Assembly: GCA_030532035.1 (NCBI GenBank)
Contig: JAUNLX010000001.1
Coordinates: forward strand, 1 to 64,000
DNA: 64,000 nt
Reading direction: 5' to 3'
Origin: Clostridia bacterium
GTDB taxonomy: Bacteria > Bacillota > Clostridia > Oscillospirales > Acutalibacteraceae
Shown: piece by piece, positions 18,234-27,918 of the stretch
How the letters are laid out: each line of letters begins with the position of its first letter
How positions within the stretch are numbered: position 1 is the first letter of the stretch
The notes under the pieces: generated by a model
Database searches by the model: none
What the model saw: only the letters and a program-made list of their open reading frames with translations
What the model was told of the DNA's origin: nothing
Made by a program: the position numbers and the translations under genes

Positions 18234-19423
18234 GTTTTCTTTCCCTTTTTTATAATAATTGGATTTTCTTTTATATCAGATATATTCAAGCTCATTTTTG
18301 TGTCTTTTATTTGCTCGTCATTTATTCTGATTCCCCCCTGCATTACAAGGCGTCTTGCCTCGGAATTAGAGGAAGTCAATCCACTTTTAGTTATAAGACT
18401 TAAGATGCCTATCTCACCTTGAGTTTCTTCAAGTTCAAATTCAGGCATATTTGCGTCATCACTTTTATTGTCAAAAATTGCCTTAGCAGCTTTGTCTGCC
18501 TTTTCTGCTTTTTCTTTTCCATGAACAAGTTTTGTTAACTCATAAGCTAAAACAGTCTTTGCTTTATTTAATTCTTGTCCCTCTAATTTTTCATATTCTT
18601 CAATTTCTTCAATCGGTATGAAAGTGAGCATTTTCATACATTTGATAACATCGGCATCATCAATATTTCTCCAATATTGATAAAAATCATATACAGAAGT
18701 TTTTTCTTCATCTAACCAAACAGCGCCCGCCACTGTTTTTCCCATTTTTTGCCCTTGAGAATTTGTAAGTAAATTTATTGTCATTGCATAGGCGTCATCT
18801 TTTCCGAGTTTTCGTCTGATAAGTTCAGTGCCAGCAAGCATATTAGACCATTGATCATCTCCACCAAATTGCAAATTGCAACCATATTTTTTGTAGAGCA
18901 TATAAAAGTCGTAACTTTGCATAATCATATAGTTAAATTCAAAAAACGAAAGTCCCTTTTTCATTCTCTGTTTATAACATTCTGCTGTGAGCATTTTATT
19001 TACTGAAAAATGCGTACCTACTTCTCTTAAAAGTTCAACATACTTTAATTCCAATAACCAGTCTGCATTATTTACCACTTTGGCTTTATCAAAATCAATA
19101 AATCTTGCTATTTGTTTTTTAAAACACTCAATATTATGGTCAATAACTTCAGAAGTCATCATCTTCCTCATATCTGTTTTGCCCGAGGGATCTCCAACTC
19201 TTCCTGTGCCACCGCCAAGTAAAACTATGGGGAAATTGCCTGCTTCCTGTAATCTTTTCATCAAGCAAAGTGCCATAAAATGTCCCACATGCAAGCTATC
19301 TGCCGTAGGGTCAAATCCTATATAAAAAACACCTTTACCCTCATTTATAAGTTTTCTAATAGCCTCTTCATCAGTTGTCTGTGCTATCAGTCCTCTTCTC
19401 TGTAATTCTTCATATATTTTCAT
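18215..19423 (-). CDS. tyrS: Tyrosyl-tRNA synthetase
   Basis: TyrRS charges tRNA-Tyr. The 402-residue class Ic protein has HVGH at residues 45-48, the tyrosine-site segment MLYKKYGCNLQFGGDDQW, and a KMGKT version of the KMSKS loop. A C-terminal S4 domain contains SNSEARRLVMQGGIRIN. The ATG overlaps the end of recN by 14 bases and has GGAGG upstream. No T-box leader is present. Its place after recN is unusual for Clostridia. Confidence 0.96.
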   Translation of the reverse strand: MKIYEELQRRGLIAQTTDEEAIRKLINEGKGVFYIGFDPTADSLHVGHFMALCLMKRLQEAGNFPIVLLGGGTGRVGDPSGKTDMRKMMTSEVIDHNIECFKKQIARFIDFDKAKVVNNADWLLELKYVELLREVGTHFSVNKMLTAECYKQRMKKGLSFFEFNYMIMQSYDFYMLYKKYGCNLQFGGDDQWSNMLAGTELIRRKLGKDDAYAMTINLLTNSQGQKMGKTVAGAVWLDEEKTSVYDFYQYWRNIDDADVIKCMKMLTFIPIEEIEEYEKLEGQELNKAKTVLAYELTKLVHGKEKAEKADKAAKAIFDNKSDDANMPEFELEETQGEIGILSLITKSGLTSSNSEARRLVMQGGIRINDEQIKDTKMSLNISDIKENPIIIKKGKKTFLRIK

Positions 19424-21089
19424 TTTTTTCCTCCGCTTGATATAACATTTCTTTTGCTGTTTTCATTTGATTTTCAGTTTGATTTATTCCGCCCATAAGC
19501 CTTGCAATCTCTTTGATTTTTTCCTCATAGTCAAGACCTTTGACACTTGTATAAGTTCTGCCATTTTTTACATTTTTTTCAATGTAAAGATGATTATCGG
19601 CATAAGAAGCAACTTTTGCATTATGTGTAACTGCAATTACCTGTGATTTTTTTGATACCTGTTTTAATTTAATCGCAATTTTCTCAACTGCAGAACCAGA
19701 AACGCCAGTATCAATTTCATCATATATCAAAGTTGAAACATCGTCTTGGAGCGAAATTGTATTTTGCATTGCAAGCATAATTCTTGAGAGTTCTCCACCT
19801 GAAGCAATATTTTTTAGAGGTTTGAGAGTTTCTCCTTTATTAGTCGAAATTAAAAATTCAATTTTATTTCTACCATTTTTAGAATATTCTACTTTTTCAA
19901 TATTGACCTTGAATATACAATTTTGCATATCGAGTTCAGAAAGTTGTTGCATAATCTTGCTTTCTAAAATCTTGCTTTTTTCAATTCTCAACCGTTCAAT
20001 ATCTTGAGCAGATTTTTTGACTAATTCATTATATTTCAGTCGCTCTTGATTTAACAAATCGATTTTATCATTTGACAGTTCCAAGTTCTTTAATTTTTCT
20101 TTTAGTTTTTCGGCATATTTTAATATATCCTCTTCCTCTTCGCCATATTTCATTGAGAGTTTTAAAAGTTTATCCAGTCGTAAATCAATTTCTTCAAGTT
20201 CCGTTTCAGAATTTTCAAACTCATCTACAATATTTCTTATTCTATCATTATATTCAGATATACGGTAAGACATATCAAAAATATCTTCTCCAACTTTTTT
20301 GAAAGATTCATCGTATTCAGAAAAGTCAAAATATTTAGTTGATAAATTTTTAAGGAGTTCAACTAAACCGTCGCTTAAATCTCCACCATTTGTAAGTTGA
20401 GAAATTTCTGAAGCCGTTTTAGCAATTTCTCTGCTTTTCTCTAAAAGATTTCTTTTTAGCTTAAGCTTTTTTCTCTGACCTTTCTCTATGTGGGCATTTT
20501 CGATTTCAGAAAGTTCGTAATTCCACAGTTCTTCATTTTTCTTTGCCTGTTCAATTTGACTATTTATTTGTCTAATTTCTAAAACTATATTTTTAAGTTC
20601 AGAAAATTGTTCTCTGTATTTTTTTAATAAATTTTCATAATCTCCGAATGAGTCAAGTATCTCAAGATGATTATTTTCAGAGAGCAAAAATCTTCCATGC
20701 TGTTGTCCAACAATCTGTATAAGGGAAAATGAGGCTTCTCTCAACATTGAAGCAGTAACAGCTTTTCCATTTATTCTGCAAACACTTTTTCCGTTTGAAA
20801 AAATTTCTCTACTCAAAAGAACAGAATCATCTGTTTCAATTCCCAAATCTCTAAGATGTTTTTTTGTCTTTTCGCCTATTGATGAAAAAAGAGCAGACAC
20901 CTCCGCCTTTTCTTCTCCAGTTCTTATTATATCTTTAGATTGTCGTTGCCCTGATATTGCATTTATTGAATCAATAATAACAGACTTTCCCGCTCCTGTT
21001 TCACCAGTTAAGATGTTCAGACCATCGGAAAAATCTATGTCCGCCTTTTCAATTACCGCAATATTTTCAATCCTTAGATTTTCAAGCAT
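19410..21089 (-). CDS. recN: DNA repair protein RecN
   Basis: RecN is an SMC-like ATPase that gathers double-strand break ends for recombination. The 559-residue protein starts MLENLRIENIAVIEKADIDF and has Walker A GETGAGKS at residues 29-36. A central coiled coil is interrupted by a short hinge, and the C-terminal part has the LASGGELSR-type signature (IASGGELSRIMLAMQ) and Walker B LIYDEIDTGVSG. It begins one base after the argR stop with no strong ribosome binding site, so coupling is likely. In most Clostridia spoIVB and spo0A follow recN; here tyrS does. Confidence 0.97.
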   Translation of the reverse strand: MLENLRIENIAVIEKADIDFSDGLNILTGETGAGKSVIIDSINAISGQRQSKDIIRTGEEKAEVSALFSSIGEKTKKHLRDLGIETDDSVLLSREIFSNGKSVCRINGKAVTASMLREASFSLIQIVGQQHGRFLLSENNHLEILDSFGDYENLLKKYREQFSELKNIVLEIRQINSQIEQAKKNEELWNYELSEIENAHIEKGQRKKLKLKRNLLEKSREIAKTASEISQLTNGGDLSDGLVELLKNLSTKYFDFSEYDESFKKVGEDIFDMSYRISEYNDRIRNIVDEFENSETELEEIDLRLDKLLKLSMKYGEEEEDILKYAEKLKEKLKNLELSNDKIDLLNQERLKYNELVKKSAQDIERLRIEKSKILESKIMQQLSELDMQNCIFKVNIEKVEYSKNGRNKIEFLISTNKGETLKPLKNIASGGELSRIMLAMQNTISLQDDVSTLIYDEIDTGVSGSAVEKIAIKLKQVSKKSQVIAVTHNAKVASYADNHLYIEKNVKNGRTYTSVKGLDYEEKIKEIARLMGGINQTENQMKTAKEMLYQAEEKNENI

Positions 21090-21090
21090 A

Positions 21091-21549
21091 TTATTTGTTC
21101 TTTATGTCTAAAATTTCTCCCTTTAAATCATTTGCAGCTGAATCAGATTTACAGCAAATAAAAATTGTATCATCTCCAGCTATTGTGCCAACAACATCTT
21201 TAAGTTTAATGGCGTCAATGCCTGCACAGGCGGCGTTTGCCAAGCCCGAATGGCACTTTACAATACAAATATTTCTCGCACTATCAACAGAGATGACGCT
21301 ATCTCCTATTATAGAGCCGATTTTACCTCTGAAATTATCATTATGTGTTGTTTGGGTTGAATAATGCAATTTTCCATCTGCGTCTTGAATTTTCACAAGA
21401 TGAAGTTGTTTTATATCTCGTGAAACAGTCGCTTGAGTGGCTTCAAATCCAGCTTGCGACAATAAGTCAATAAGCTCTTCTTGAGTGGATACTTTATAAT
21501 TTTTTATTATGTCTAAGAGCAGTTCCTGTCTCATTTTTTTAATATTCAT
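21091..21549 (-). CDS. argR: Arginine repressor ArgR
   Basis: ArgR is an arginine-sensing hexameric transcription factor controlling arginine genes. From the ATG at 21549 (AAGGG nine bases upstream) the protein is 152 residues, the usual length. The N-terminal winged helix includes TQEELIDLLSQAGFEATQATVSRDIKQLHLVKI. The C-terminal oligomerisation domain includes GLANAACAGIDAIKLKDVVGTIAGDDTIF, where the Asp pair contacts arginine. No arginine biosynthesis genes are in the window; argR-recN linkage is a standard Firmicutes feature. Confidence 0.96.
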   Translation of the reverse strand: MNIKKMRQELLLDIIKNYKVSTQEELIDLLSQAGFEATQATVSRDIKQLHLVKIQDADGKLHYSTQTTHNDNFRGKIGSIIGDSVISVDSARNICIVKCHSGLANAACAGIDAIKLKDVVGTIAGDDTIFICCKSDSAANDLKGEILDIKNK

Positions 21550-21553
21550 TCTA

Positions 21554-22417
21554 CTAAACCCTTCTATAAAGTAATTTATTGTGCAGAACATCGAAAAATT
21601 CATCTTGCTTGAGTCTAATTATCTTCAAAAATTTATCTGATTTTTCGATTACAATTCTTTGATTTTCGCCTATATGTATTGTTTCCTCTCCATCTAAAGA
21701 TAAAAACAAATCTTTGTTTGCTGATTTTGGATTTACCTTTATTTCAAAATGACTGTCCCTTGAAAAAATAACCGTTCTGGAAAATAGGGAATGTGTGCAA
21801 ATAGGAGTAACTAAAATTCCCTCTATAATGGGATCTAATACGGGGCCTCCTGCCGAAAGTGAATATGAAGTCGAACCAGTGGGCGTTGCTACAATTAAAC
21901 CGTCGCCCCTATAAGTAAAGTAATCTTTACCCCCGACCTTGACATCTATGTCGGTCATTTTTAATATTGTTCCCCTCGCCAAAACAACATCATTTATACA
22001 GGTATCTTTTTTCAAAAATTTATCTCCATCGTAGATGGACATATCGAGAGTCATTCTTTTTTCAGTTTTATATTTGCCGTCTTTCAAATTAGACAAAAGA
22101 CTAAGTTCATTTGCTTCTAATCCTGCAAGAAAAGCAAGATTTCCAGCATTAACGCCTAAAACAGCTTTTGAAAATCTCAAAGCTTTTTTTCCTGCATTTA
22201 AAAGCGAACCATCTCCGCCTATGGAAATAACCATATCACACCACTCTAAAAGTTGTTCTTCGGGGAGATATGTTACATCGGCAAAATCAGAAAAAGCATG
22301 TTTGTCTTCCGCTTTGATTTTATGCTCTATTCCATATTTTCTTAAATATTTAATTATTTCGCAAGTTGTTGGAACAGATTTTTCTCTCGTTAAATTAGGT
22401 AAAAGAGCAATCTTCAC
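21554..22417 (-). CDS. nadK: NAD kinase
   Basis: NadK phosphorylates NAD to NADP. The protein has the diagnostic GGDGS motif at residues 67-71 and VNAGNLAFLAG. A second conserved block reads GDGLIVATPTGSTSYSLSAGGPV. I place the start at GTG 22417, because AGAGG lies eight bases upstream and the product then begins MKIALLPN, as in the family. ATG 22423 is only two bases from that site. The gene sits between tlyA and argR as usual. Confidence 0.95.
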   Translation of the reverse strand: MKIALLPNLTREKSVPTTCEIIKYLRKYGIEHKIKAEDKHAFSDFADVTYLPEEQLLEWCDMVISIGGDGSLLNAGKKALRFSKAVLGVNAGNLAFLAGLEANELSLLSNLKDGKYKTEKRMTLDMSIYDGDKFLKKDTCINDVVLARGTILKMTDIDVKVGGKDYFTYRGDGLIVATPTGSTSYSLSAGGPVLDPIIEGILVTPICTHSLFSRTVIFSRDSHFEIKVNPKSANKDLFLSLDGEETIHIGENQRIVIEKSDKFLKIIRLKQDEFFDVLHNKLLYRRV

Positions 22418-22422
22418 AGTCA

Positions 22423-23229
22423 TCACCTCTGAAGCTCTTTGTGTGAATTTTTCACAATTTTTTCTATATCAAAATCAATTATTTGATTTTCGATTCCCTT
22501 TTTCAGATAAATCAAATATTCTATATTGCCTTTCGGACCTTTTATAGGAGAATATTCAAGTCCTAATACAGCTAAACCTGATTTTTGGCAAAAATCATAT
22601 ATCTGTTTTATCACTTCTATATGAGTATTTGAATCTCGCACAACTCCATTTTTGCCAACTTTATCTCTTCCTGCCTCAAATTGAGGTTTAATAAGACAAA
22701 CTGTATGTCCACCATCTTTTAAGAAATTCATAAGTACGGGTATTATAATTTTAAGAGAAATAAAGGATACATCCACAGAGGCAAAATCAATCTCATCTTT
22801 ACACTGTTCTTTTGTCAAATATCTAAAATTTTGTCTTTCAAGTACAACTACTTTTTCATTGTTTCTCAAGCTCCAGTCTAATTGACCGTATCCGACATCT
22901 ATAGAATATACTTTTTTTGCACCATTTTGAAGCATACAATCTGTAAATCCACCAGTAGATGCCCCTATATCCATACAAATTTTATCTGTCAAATCTATTT
23001 TAAATGAATCTATTGCTTTTTCAAGCTTGAGCCCTCCACGGCTCACATATTTTAGCGTTTCGCCACGAATTTCAATTTTATCTTCCACGCTGACACTCAT
23101 TCCAGCCTTCAAAGCTTTATTTCCGTTGACAAAGACCTTGCCCTCCATAATGAGCGCCCGACTCTTTTCTCCAGATTGAATATTCATATTTTCAGTTAAA
23201 TATTTATCTAATCTGTATTTATTTTTCAT
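22423..23229 (-). CDS. tlyA: TlyA-family rRNA 2'-O-methyltransferase
   Basis: TlyA proteins methylate cytidine ribose in 16S and/or 23S rRNA; in mycobacteria this affects capreomycin sensitivity, and the old name is hemolysin A. The 268-residue protein has an N-terminal S4 RNA-binding domain (YRLDKYLTENMNIQSGEKSR) and an FtsJ/RrmJ-like methyltransferase domain. The SAM motif is MDIGASTGGFTDCMLQNGAK, followed by SIDVGYGQLDW. The ATG lies within the end of dxs. It is in the conserved dxs-tlyA-nadK run. Confidence 0.94.
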   Translation of the reverse strand: MKNKYRLDKYLTENMNIQSGEKSRALIMEGKVFVNGNKALKAGMSVSVEDKIEIRGETLKYVSRGGLKLEKAIDSFKIDLTDKICMDIGASTGGFTDCMLQNGAKKVYSIDVGYGQLDWSLRNNEKVVVLERQNFRYLTKEQCKDEIDFASVDVSFISLKIIIPVLMNFLKDGGHTVCLIKPQFEAGRDKVGKNGVVRDSNTHIEVIKQIYDFCQKSGLAVLGLEYSPIKGPKGNIEYLIYLKKGIENQIIDFDIEKIVKNSHKELQR

Positions 23230-25078
23230 TTTTTAAAATTTCTTCAACTTGTTTTTTAGCACTCAATTTATATCTATCAAATAAATTTTTGACTTCAGCC
23301 TGTTTTATAAATTCATTTTTCGGATTAAAAGTATAATATTTTCCTTTAAAATTATTTTTAAGGAGAAAATTTCCCAATTTTTCACTGATACAGCCACTTC
23401 CAGCAGCCTCTTCAAAGAAATATATTCTCTCTTTATCTTTGAGTATTTCGATTAAATTTTTTGAAATCGGAAAAATTTTATTTAATTTTATAAGTTCAAC
23501 TGATATTGATTTTTTCTCAAGCTCTTCTAAAGCTTTTACTGATTCTGAAAATACACGACCATAGCTTATTATCGCAATTTTTGATTTTTTGTCGCCAAAA
23601 ACAGAAACATCTTCAAAAATTGGAATATAATTTTTAGGCTTATATCCCTCAGTTCCCTTAGGATACCTTATTACAGATATTTTTTTCTCTCCATCATTTA
23701 TCAATTTATCAAGATATAAATCTTGCTCTTCTAAATAAGACGGAGAATAAATTTCCGTTTTAGGTATGGTAGATAGAAAACCTACATCAAAAATTCCCTG
23801 ATGAGATTGACCATCTCCCGGCACAAATCCCGCTCTATCTACACACAAAACAAGTTTTTGATTTTGCATTGCAATGTCGTGAATAAGTTGGTCGTAACAG
23901 CGCTGTAAAAAAGTTGAATATACAACAAAAACAGGCACTTTTCCACCCTCTGATAAACCAGATGAAAAAGTAACCGCAAATTCTTCGGCAATACCAACAT
24001 CAAAAAATCTATTTGGATATTCCTTTGAAAATTGCTCGACTCCCGTTCCACTGACCATTGCGGCAGTGATAACACAGAGATCGAGATTTTTCTTACCTTG
24101 TTTTACTATTTGTTTTCCAAAATTATCTGAAAAACTAACTTCGTCTTTGGTATAAAATTCTCCATTTTTGGTATTAAATTTTGTGACGCCATGAAATTTA
24201 CTCGGATTTTTTTCAGCAAAAGAATATCCTTTGCCTTTCACTGTATTTATATGAATTAATACGGGACCAGTTATTGTTTTGGCTGACTCTAAAGCATTTA
24301 TAAGCCCGTTTAAATCATATCCGTCAATGGGTCCTAAGTATCCAAATCCCATATTTTCAAATAAATTACTCTGATAAAGTGAATTTTTAAGCGATTGTTT
24401 TAATTTAACTATAGTTTTATGCATTGCAGAACCTAAAATTGGAATTTCATCCATTTTAGTTGCAAGCTTTTCCTTTGCCTTGTAATATTCTGGTCTTGTT
24501 CTGAGATCGGCAAGGTATCTTGCAAATGAGCCAACATTTGGAGATATGGACATCTCGTTGTCATTTAGAATTACAATTAGATTTGTATTTCTTAGATTTG
24601 AATTATTGAGCGCTTCATACGCCAATCCATTTGTGAAAGAGGCATCTCCAATTACGGCTATTGAATAATTATTTCTGCCGTTTATTTTATTGGCAATCGC
24701 AAGTCCAACCGCCTGCGCAATGGAAGTTCCGCTATGCCCGGCGGCAAATTTATCATGAACACTTTCGTCTGGGTCTGTAAATCCAGACAAACCGTTTTCC
24801 TGTCTTATTGTATTGAATTTATCTAATCTGCCAGTCAAAAGCTTATGAGTGTAACATTGGTGACCAACATCCCAGATTATTGAATCTTCAGGAGAATTGA
24901 AAACTAAATGTAAGGCAAGGGATAATTCCACGACACCTAAATTTGACGCTAAATGCCCACCATTTTGACTGCAAGTATTTATTAAAACTTCACGAATTTC
25001 TTTGGCAAGCTCTGTCAATGAGTTTGAGCTCAAACGCTTAAGATCTTCTGGAGATTTTATTTTATCTAAATATTTCAA
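23219..25078 (-). CDS. dxs: 1-deoxy-D-xylulose-5-phosphate synthase
   Basis: Dxs condenses pyruvate and glyceraldehyde 3-phosphate, the thiamine-diphosphate-dependent first step of the MEP isoprenoid pathway. The 619-residue protein has the substrate-site segment WDVGHQCYTHKLLTGR and the ThDP motif GDASFTNGLAYEALNN. The transketolase-type Pyr domain reads RFFDVGIAEEFAVTFSSGLSE. The start is TTG at 25078 with AAGGAA eight bases upstream. ispA is upstream, and ispD at 51.5 kb acts later in the same pathway. Confidence 0.97.
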   Translation of the reverse strand: MKYLDKIKSPEDLKRLSSNSLTELAKEIREVLINTCSQNGGHLASNLGVVELSLALHLVFNSPEDSIIWDVGHQCYTHKLLTGRLDKFNTIRQENGLSGFTDPDESVHDKFAAGHSGTSIAQAVGLAIANKINGRNNYSIAVIGDASFTNGLAYEALNNSNLRNTNLIVILNDNEMSISPNVGSFARYLADLRTRPEYYKAKEKLATKMDEIPILGSAMHKTIVKLKQSLKNSLYQSNLFENMGFGYLGPIDGYDLNGLINALESAKTITGPVLIHINTVKGKGYSFAEKNPSKFHGVTKFNTKNGEFYTKDEVSFSDNFGKQIVKQGKKNLDLCVITAAMVSGTGVEQFSKEYPNRFFDVGIAEEFAVTFSSGLSEGGKVPVFVVYSTFLQRCYDQLIHDIAMQNQKLVLCVDRAGFVPGDGQSHQGIFDVGFLSTIPKTEIYSPSYLEEQDLYLDKLINDGEKKISVIRYPKGTEGYKPKNYIPIFEDVSVFGDKKSKIAIISYGRVFSESVKALEELEKKSISVELIKLNKIFPISKNLIEILKDKERIYFFEEAAGSGCISEKLGNFLLKNNFKGKYYTFNPKNEFIKQAEVKNLFDRYKLSAKKQVEEILKNEK

Positions 25079-25091
25079 CTGTCTATTTCCT

Positions 25092-25973
25092 TTAATTCAC
25101 ACGATTTATAATATTTTTGGCAATCTGCACCAGTATCTCTGTATTTTCAAATTTTTCAATAGAACTAACTGCTTTTTGCACCTGTTCTTTTGCCTTTTTT
25201 TCAGTTTTATCGAGTCCAAAAATTTTAACATAAGTAGCTTTTTCATTCAAATCATCGCTACCCACTTTTTTCCCTATGAGTTTTTCATCTCCCTTGACAT
25301 CTAAAAGATCATCGGTTAGCTGAAAAGCAAAGCCAAGCGCTTTGGCATATTCACTTCCCGCCAAAAGAGTTTTTTTGTCTGCTTTTGCGAAAATCAGTCC
25401 CGCAAGCACGCTCGCCTCAATCAATTTAGAGGTTTTGAGAGAATCTATTTTCTTTAATAATGCTTCATCTGGAGAGCTGTTTTCGGCGTAAAGGTCTAAA
25501 GCTTGACCCGCAATCATTCCCCTACCACCAGCACAATCTGAAAAGAGTTTTACAATTTCCATTTTAATTTGGTCGTCAGTATCGCTTTCGTCTATCATAC
25601 CAAAACTGTCTGTCAGCAATAAATCTGAAGCCAAAAGCGCTCTTGCTTCGCCGTATGCTATGTGGCAAGAGGGTTTTCCTCTTCTCAATTCATCGTCATC
25701 CATGCATGGAAGATCGTCTTGAATAAGAGAATATGTATGTATCATCTCAATTGCTGCAGCTATTGGAACTATTTTATTTTTATCTCCACCAAAGGCTTCA
25801 CAAAATTCCATCACAAGTATGGGGCGAAATCTCTTTCCCCCATTTTTAACGCTATAATATGCAATTTCATATAAGTCACTGAAAGATTTGTTTTTTTCAA
25901 AATAATCAGCCAGATAACTGTCAACTAAATTTTTATCATACGATAAAATTTCAGAAAAATTCAATTTATTCAT
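25092..25973 (-). CDS. ispA: Polyprenyl synthetase (farnesyl/geranyl diphosphate synthase)
   Basis: The enzyme condenses isopentenyl diphosphate with allylic diphosphates. The 293-residue protein has the first aspartate-rich motif DDLPCMDDD with RRGKPSCH at residues 86-103, and the second as QLTDDLLDVKGD. Short-chain specificity (C15 or C10) is the family default, not proven here. It overlaps xseB by eight bases and is followed by dxs, the conserved order. Confidence 0.94.
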   Translation of the reverse strand: MNKLNFSEILSYDKNLVDSYLADYFEKNKSFSDLYEIAYYSVKNGGKRFRPILVMEFCEAFGGDKNKIVPIAAAIEMIHTYSLIQDDLPCMDDDELRRGKPSCHIAYGEARALLASDLLLTDSFGMIDESDTDDQIKMEIVKLFSDCAGGRGMIAGQALDLYAENSSPDEALLKKIDSLKTSKLIEASVLAGLIFAKADKKTLLAGSEYAKALGFAFQLTDDLLDVKGDEKLIGKKVGSDDLNEKATYVKIFGLDKTEKKAKEQVQKAVSSIEKFENTEILVQIAKNIINRVN

Positions 25974-26172
25974 CTACCTTTTTTTCAGAAAATTCTGAAA
26001 CTTTTAATTCTGCTTCTTTTATTGTCTTTTCTGCAAATTTAATTAGAGTTTGACCCTCTTCAAATAATTTAAGTGATTCGTCTAAATCTAAACTTCCCTC
26101 ATTTAATTTTCCAACTATTTCATCGAGCCTTTTAATCGCTTTTTCATAAGTTAAATCTGCTTTTTTAATCAT
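25966..26172 (-). CDS. xseB: Exodeoxyribonuclease VII small subunit
   Basis: XseB is the small helical subunit of exonuclease VII, which degrades single-stranded DNA. The 68-residue protein has the typical core YEKAIKRLDEIVGKLNEGSLDLDESLKLFEEG (family block). AGAGGA precedes the ATG. It overlaps xseA by eight bases. Confidence 0.95.
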   Translation of the reverse strand: MIKKADLTYEKAIKRLDEIVGKLNEGSLDLDESLKLFEEGQTLIKFAEKTIKEAELKVSEFSEKKVDE

Positions 26173-27379
26173 TATATTTCCTCTTTTCTTCTACTGACAC
26201 AACAAGTTCTCCGTCAAACATCATCAAATTCAATTCGTCGCCCTGCTTTGTTTCATCTACTGATTTTATGACCTTTTTTTGATTTTTAACAAAGGCATAA
26301 CCTCGTTTCATAACGGCATGTGGGTCGAGAGCATTGAATTGTGAAATAAGTTCTGAATACTTTGATTTTTTTTCAGATAAGATTTTTTCAGCTAAATTTT
26401 CCAGCTTAGAAGAAATCATATCAATTTTCATCTGTCTTTCATTTATAAATGCTTCAGGTGATGAAAGTAATTTGTGGTCTTTATATATCATTAACCGCGT
26501 TCTCAATTTTTCAATTTCATTTGTTATATTTCTTAAAATAGAAATTTTTGAATTATTCAAAAATAAAAAATCTTCTTTAATGTCGGGTACTGCAAGCTCT
26601 GCCGCCGCTGTTGGAGTAGGAGCCCTCATATCGGCAACAAAATCGGAGATTGTAAAATCAATTTCATGTCCGACCGCTGAAATTATCGGTATATGGCAAG
26701 CGTAAATTGCCCTCGCTAAATCTTCATCATTAAAGCAAAATAAATCTTCGTAAGAGCCTCCACCTCTACCAACAATAATTAAATCGGCGTCTGAGGTTTT
26801 ATCTATATGTAAAATAGCGTCCTTTATTTCTTTAGCTGCTTTTTCGCCCTGAACTGAAACATTGTAAATTTCCAGCTCACAAATGGGATATCTTCTCGAC
26901 AAAACATTTTTTATGTCTTGAATTGCCGCTCCCGAAGCCGAAGTTACTGCAACAATTTTTTTTGGTCTTTCGGGAATTGCTTTTTTATGTTCTCTGTCAA
27001 ATAAGCCCTCTTTTTCAAGCTTTTTTTTCAAAAGCTCATATTGTAAGCTTAAATCTCCTATTCCCGCATCTTCAACAGCATAAACTATTAATTGATACCT
27101 GCCGTCTTGCCAATAAATAGACGGTTGACCTTTTACAAGGACTTTTTTCCCGTCCTGAAGTTTTATATTTAACTTTTCTGCATATCCACGAAACATAACA
27201 GCAGAAATTGAGGCTTCACTGTCCTTTAAGGAAAAATATATATGACCCGAACGATAGGTATCTCTTAAATTTGAAATTTCTCCTTCAACGAGAACATTTT
27301 TAAGCATCGGAACTGAATCTAAAAAAGATTTTACCGTTTTGTTTAAATCGGAAACACTTATAACATTATCCATTTTCAT
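26165..27379 (-). CDS. xseA: Exodeoxyribonuclease VII large subunit
   Basis: XseA is the catalytic subunit of exonuclease VII. The 404-residue protein opens with an OB-fold domain (SVSDLNKTVKSFLDSVPMLKNVLVEGEISN, family block). The catalytic region includes VAVTSASGAAIQDI, IIVGRGGGSYEDLFCFNDE and SAVGHEIDFTISDFVADMRAPTPTAAAE. A coiled coil follows. Either the ATG at 27379 or the one at 27373 could start translation; both lie in the end of nusB, with GAGA nearby. Confidence 0.96.
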   Translation of the reverse strand: MKMDNVISVSDLNKTVKSFLDSVPMLKNVLVEGEISNLRDTYRSGHIYFSLKDSEASISAVMFRGYAEKLNIKLQDGKKVLVKGQPSIYWQDGRYQLIVYAVEDAGIGDLSLQYELLKKKLEKEGLFDREHKKAIPERPKKIVAVTSASGAAIQDIKNVLSRRYPICELEIYNVSVQGEKAAKEIKDAILHIDKTSDADLIIVGRGGGSYEDLFCFNDEDLARAIYACHIPIISAVGHEIDFTISDFVADMRAPTPTAAAELAVPDIKEDFLFLNNSKISILRNITNEIEKLRTRLMIYKDHKLLSSPEAFINERQMKIDMISSKLENLAEKILSEKKSKYSELISQFNALDPHAVMKRGYAFVKNQKKVIKSVDETKQGDELNLMMFDGELVVSVEEKRKYND

Positions 27380-27770
27380 TCTCTTTAACTATCGATGACA
27401 AAATTCCATTGACAAATTTGTAGTCGTCCTCTGCAGAATATTTTTTAGATAACTCTACTGCCGAATTTATGGTTATGGAAACAGAAATATTCTCTGTAAA
27501 GAGAATTTCTGCGACAGCCATTCTAATGATTGCAAGAGATGTTTTGGGAATTCTGGCAATCGTCCATTTTTTGCAATATTTTTTAATTTTATTGTCGATT
27601 AATTCTTTGTTTTCAACTACTTTAAGAAATAAATCTTTGATATATACCGACATCTCTAAATTTGCTTCTGTTGAGGCAATATCTATGAGTTCTTCTGCGC
27701 TCTGATTGTCGGAAAAAATCTCTTCAAAGACTAAAATAAAAGTATTTTCTCTTTCCGTTTTTCGATTCAT
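27366..27770 (-). CDS. nusB: Transcription antitermination factor NusB
   Basis: NusB binds boxA RNA with NusE (S10) and supports antitermination of rRNA operons. The 134-residue helical protein has the family blocks ALKIADILG-like N-terminal helix, KKWTIARIPKTSLAIIRMAVAEILF and AVELSKKYSAEDDYKFVNGILSSI. It starts at an ATG with AGGAG upstream and is the first gene of a ten-gene operon ending with tyrS. Confidence 0.95.
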   Translation of the reverse strand: MNRKTERENTFILVFEEIFSDNQSAEELIDIASTEANLEMSVYIKDLFLKVVENKELIDNKIKKYCKKWTIARIPKTSLAIIRMAVAEILFTENISVSITINSAVELSKKYSAEDDYKFVNGILSSIVKENENG

Positions 27771-27794
27771 ATTTCACTCCTGATTCACTTGTTA

Positions 27795-27823
27795 ATTTTA
27801 TCATAATATAGCATTTTTAACAA
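27795..27823 (-). promoter_or_regulatory. Sigma-A promoter of the nusB-tyrS operon
   Basis: On the minus strand TTGTTA (27818-27823), a 17-base spacer and TAAAAT (27795-27800) lie about 25 bases upstream of nusB. Confidence 0.7.
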
Positions 27824-27889
27824 CGAGCCTTGACTTAGATGTAGCTTTTTAACCATATAAGTTTTTATATTTAACATAACCTATATTAT

Positions 27890-27918
27890 TTGCCTTGAAA
27901 GTATTTATACATTATAAT
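27890..27918 (+). promoter_or_regulatory. Sigma-A promoter of the plus-strand YfhO operon
   Basis: TTGCCT (27890-27895), a 17-base spacer and a perfect TATAAT (27913-27918) give a start near 27925, about 20 bases before the ATG at 27946. This also rules out the upstream in-frame codon at 27895 as a start. Confidence 0.85.
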
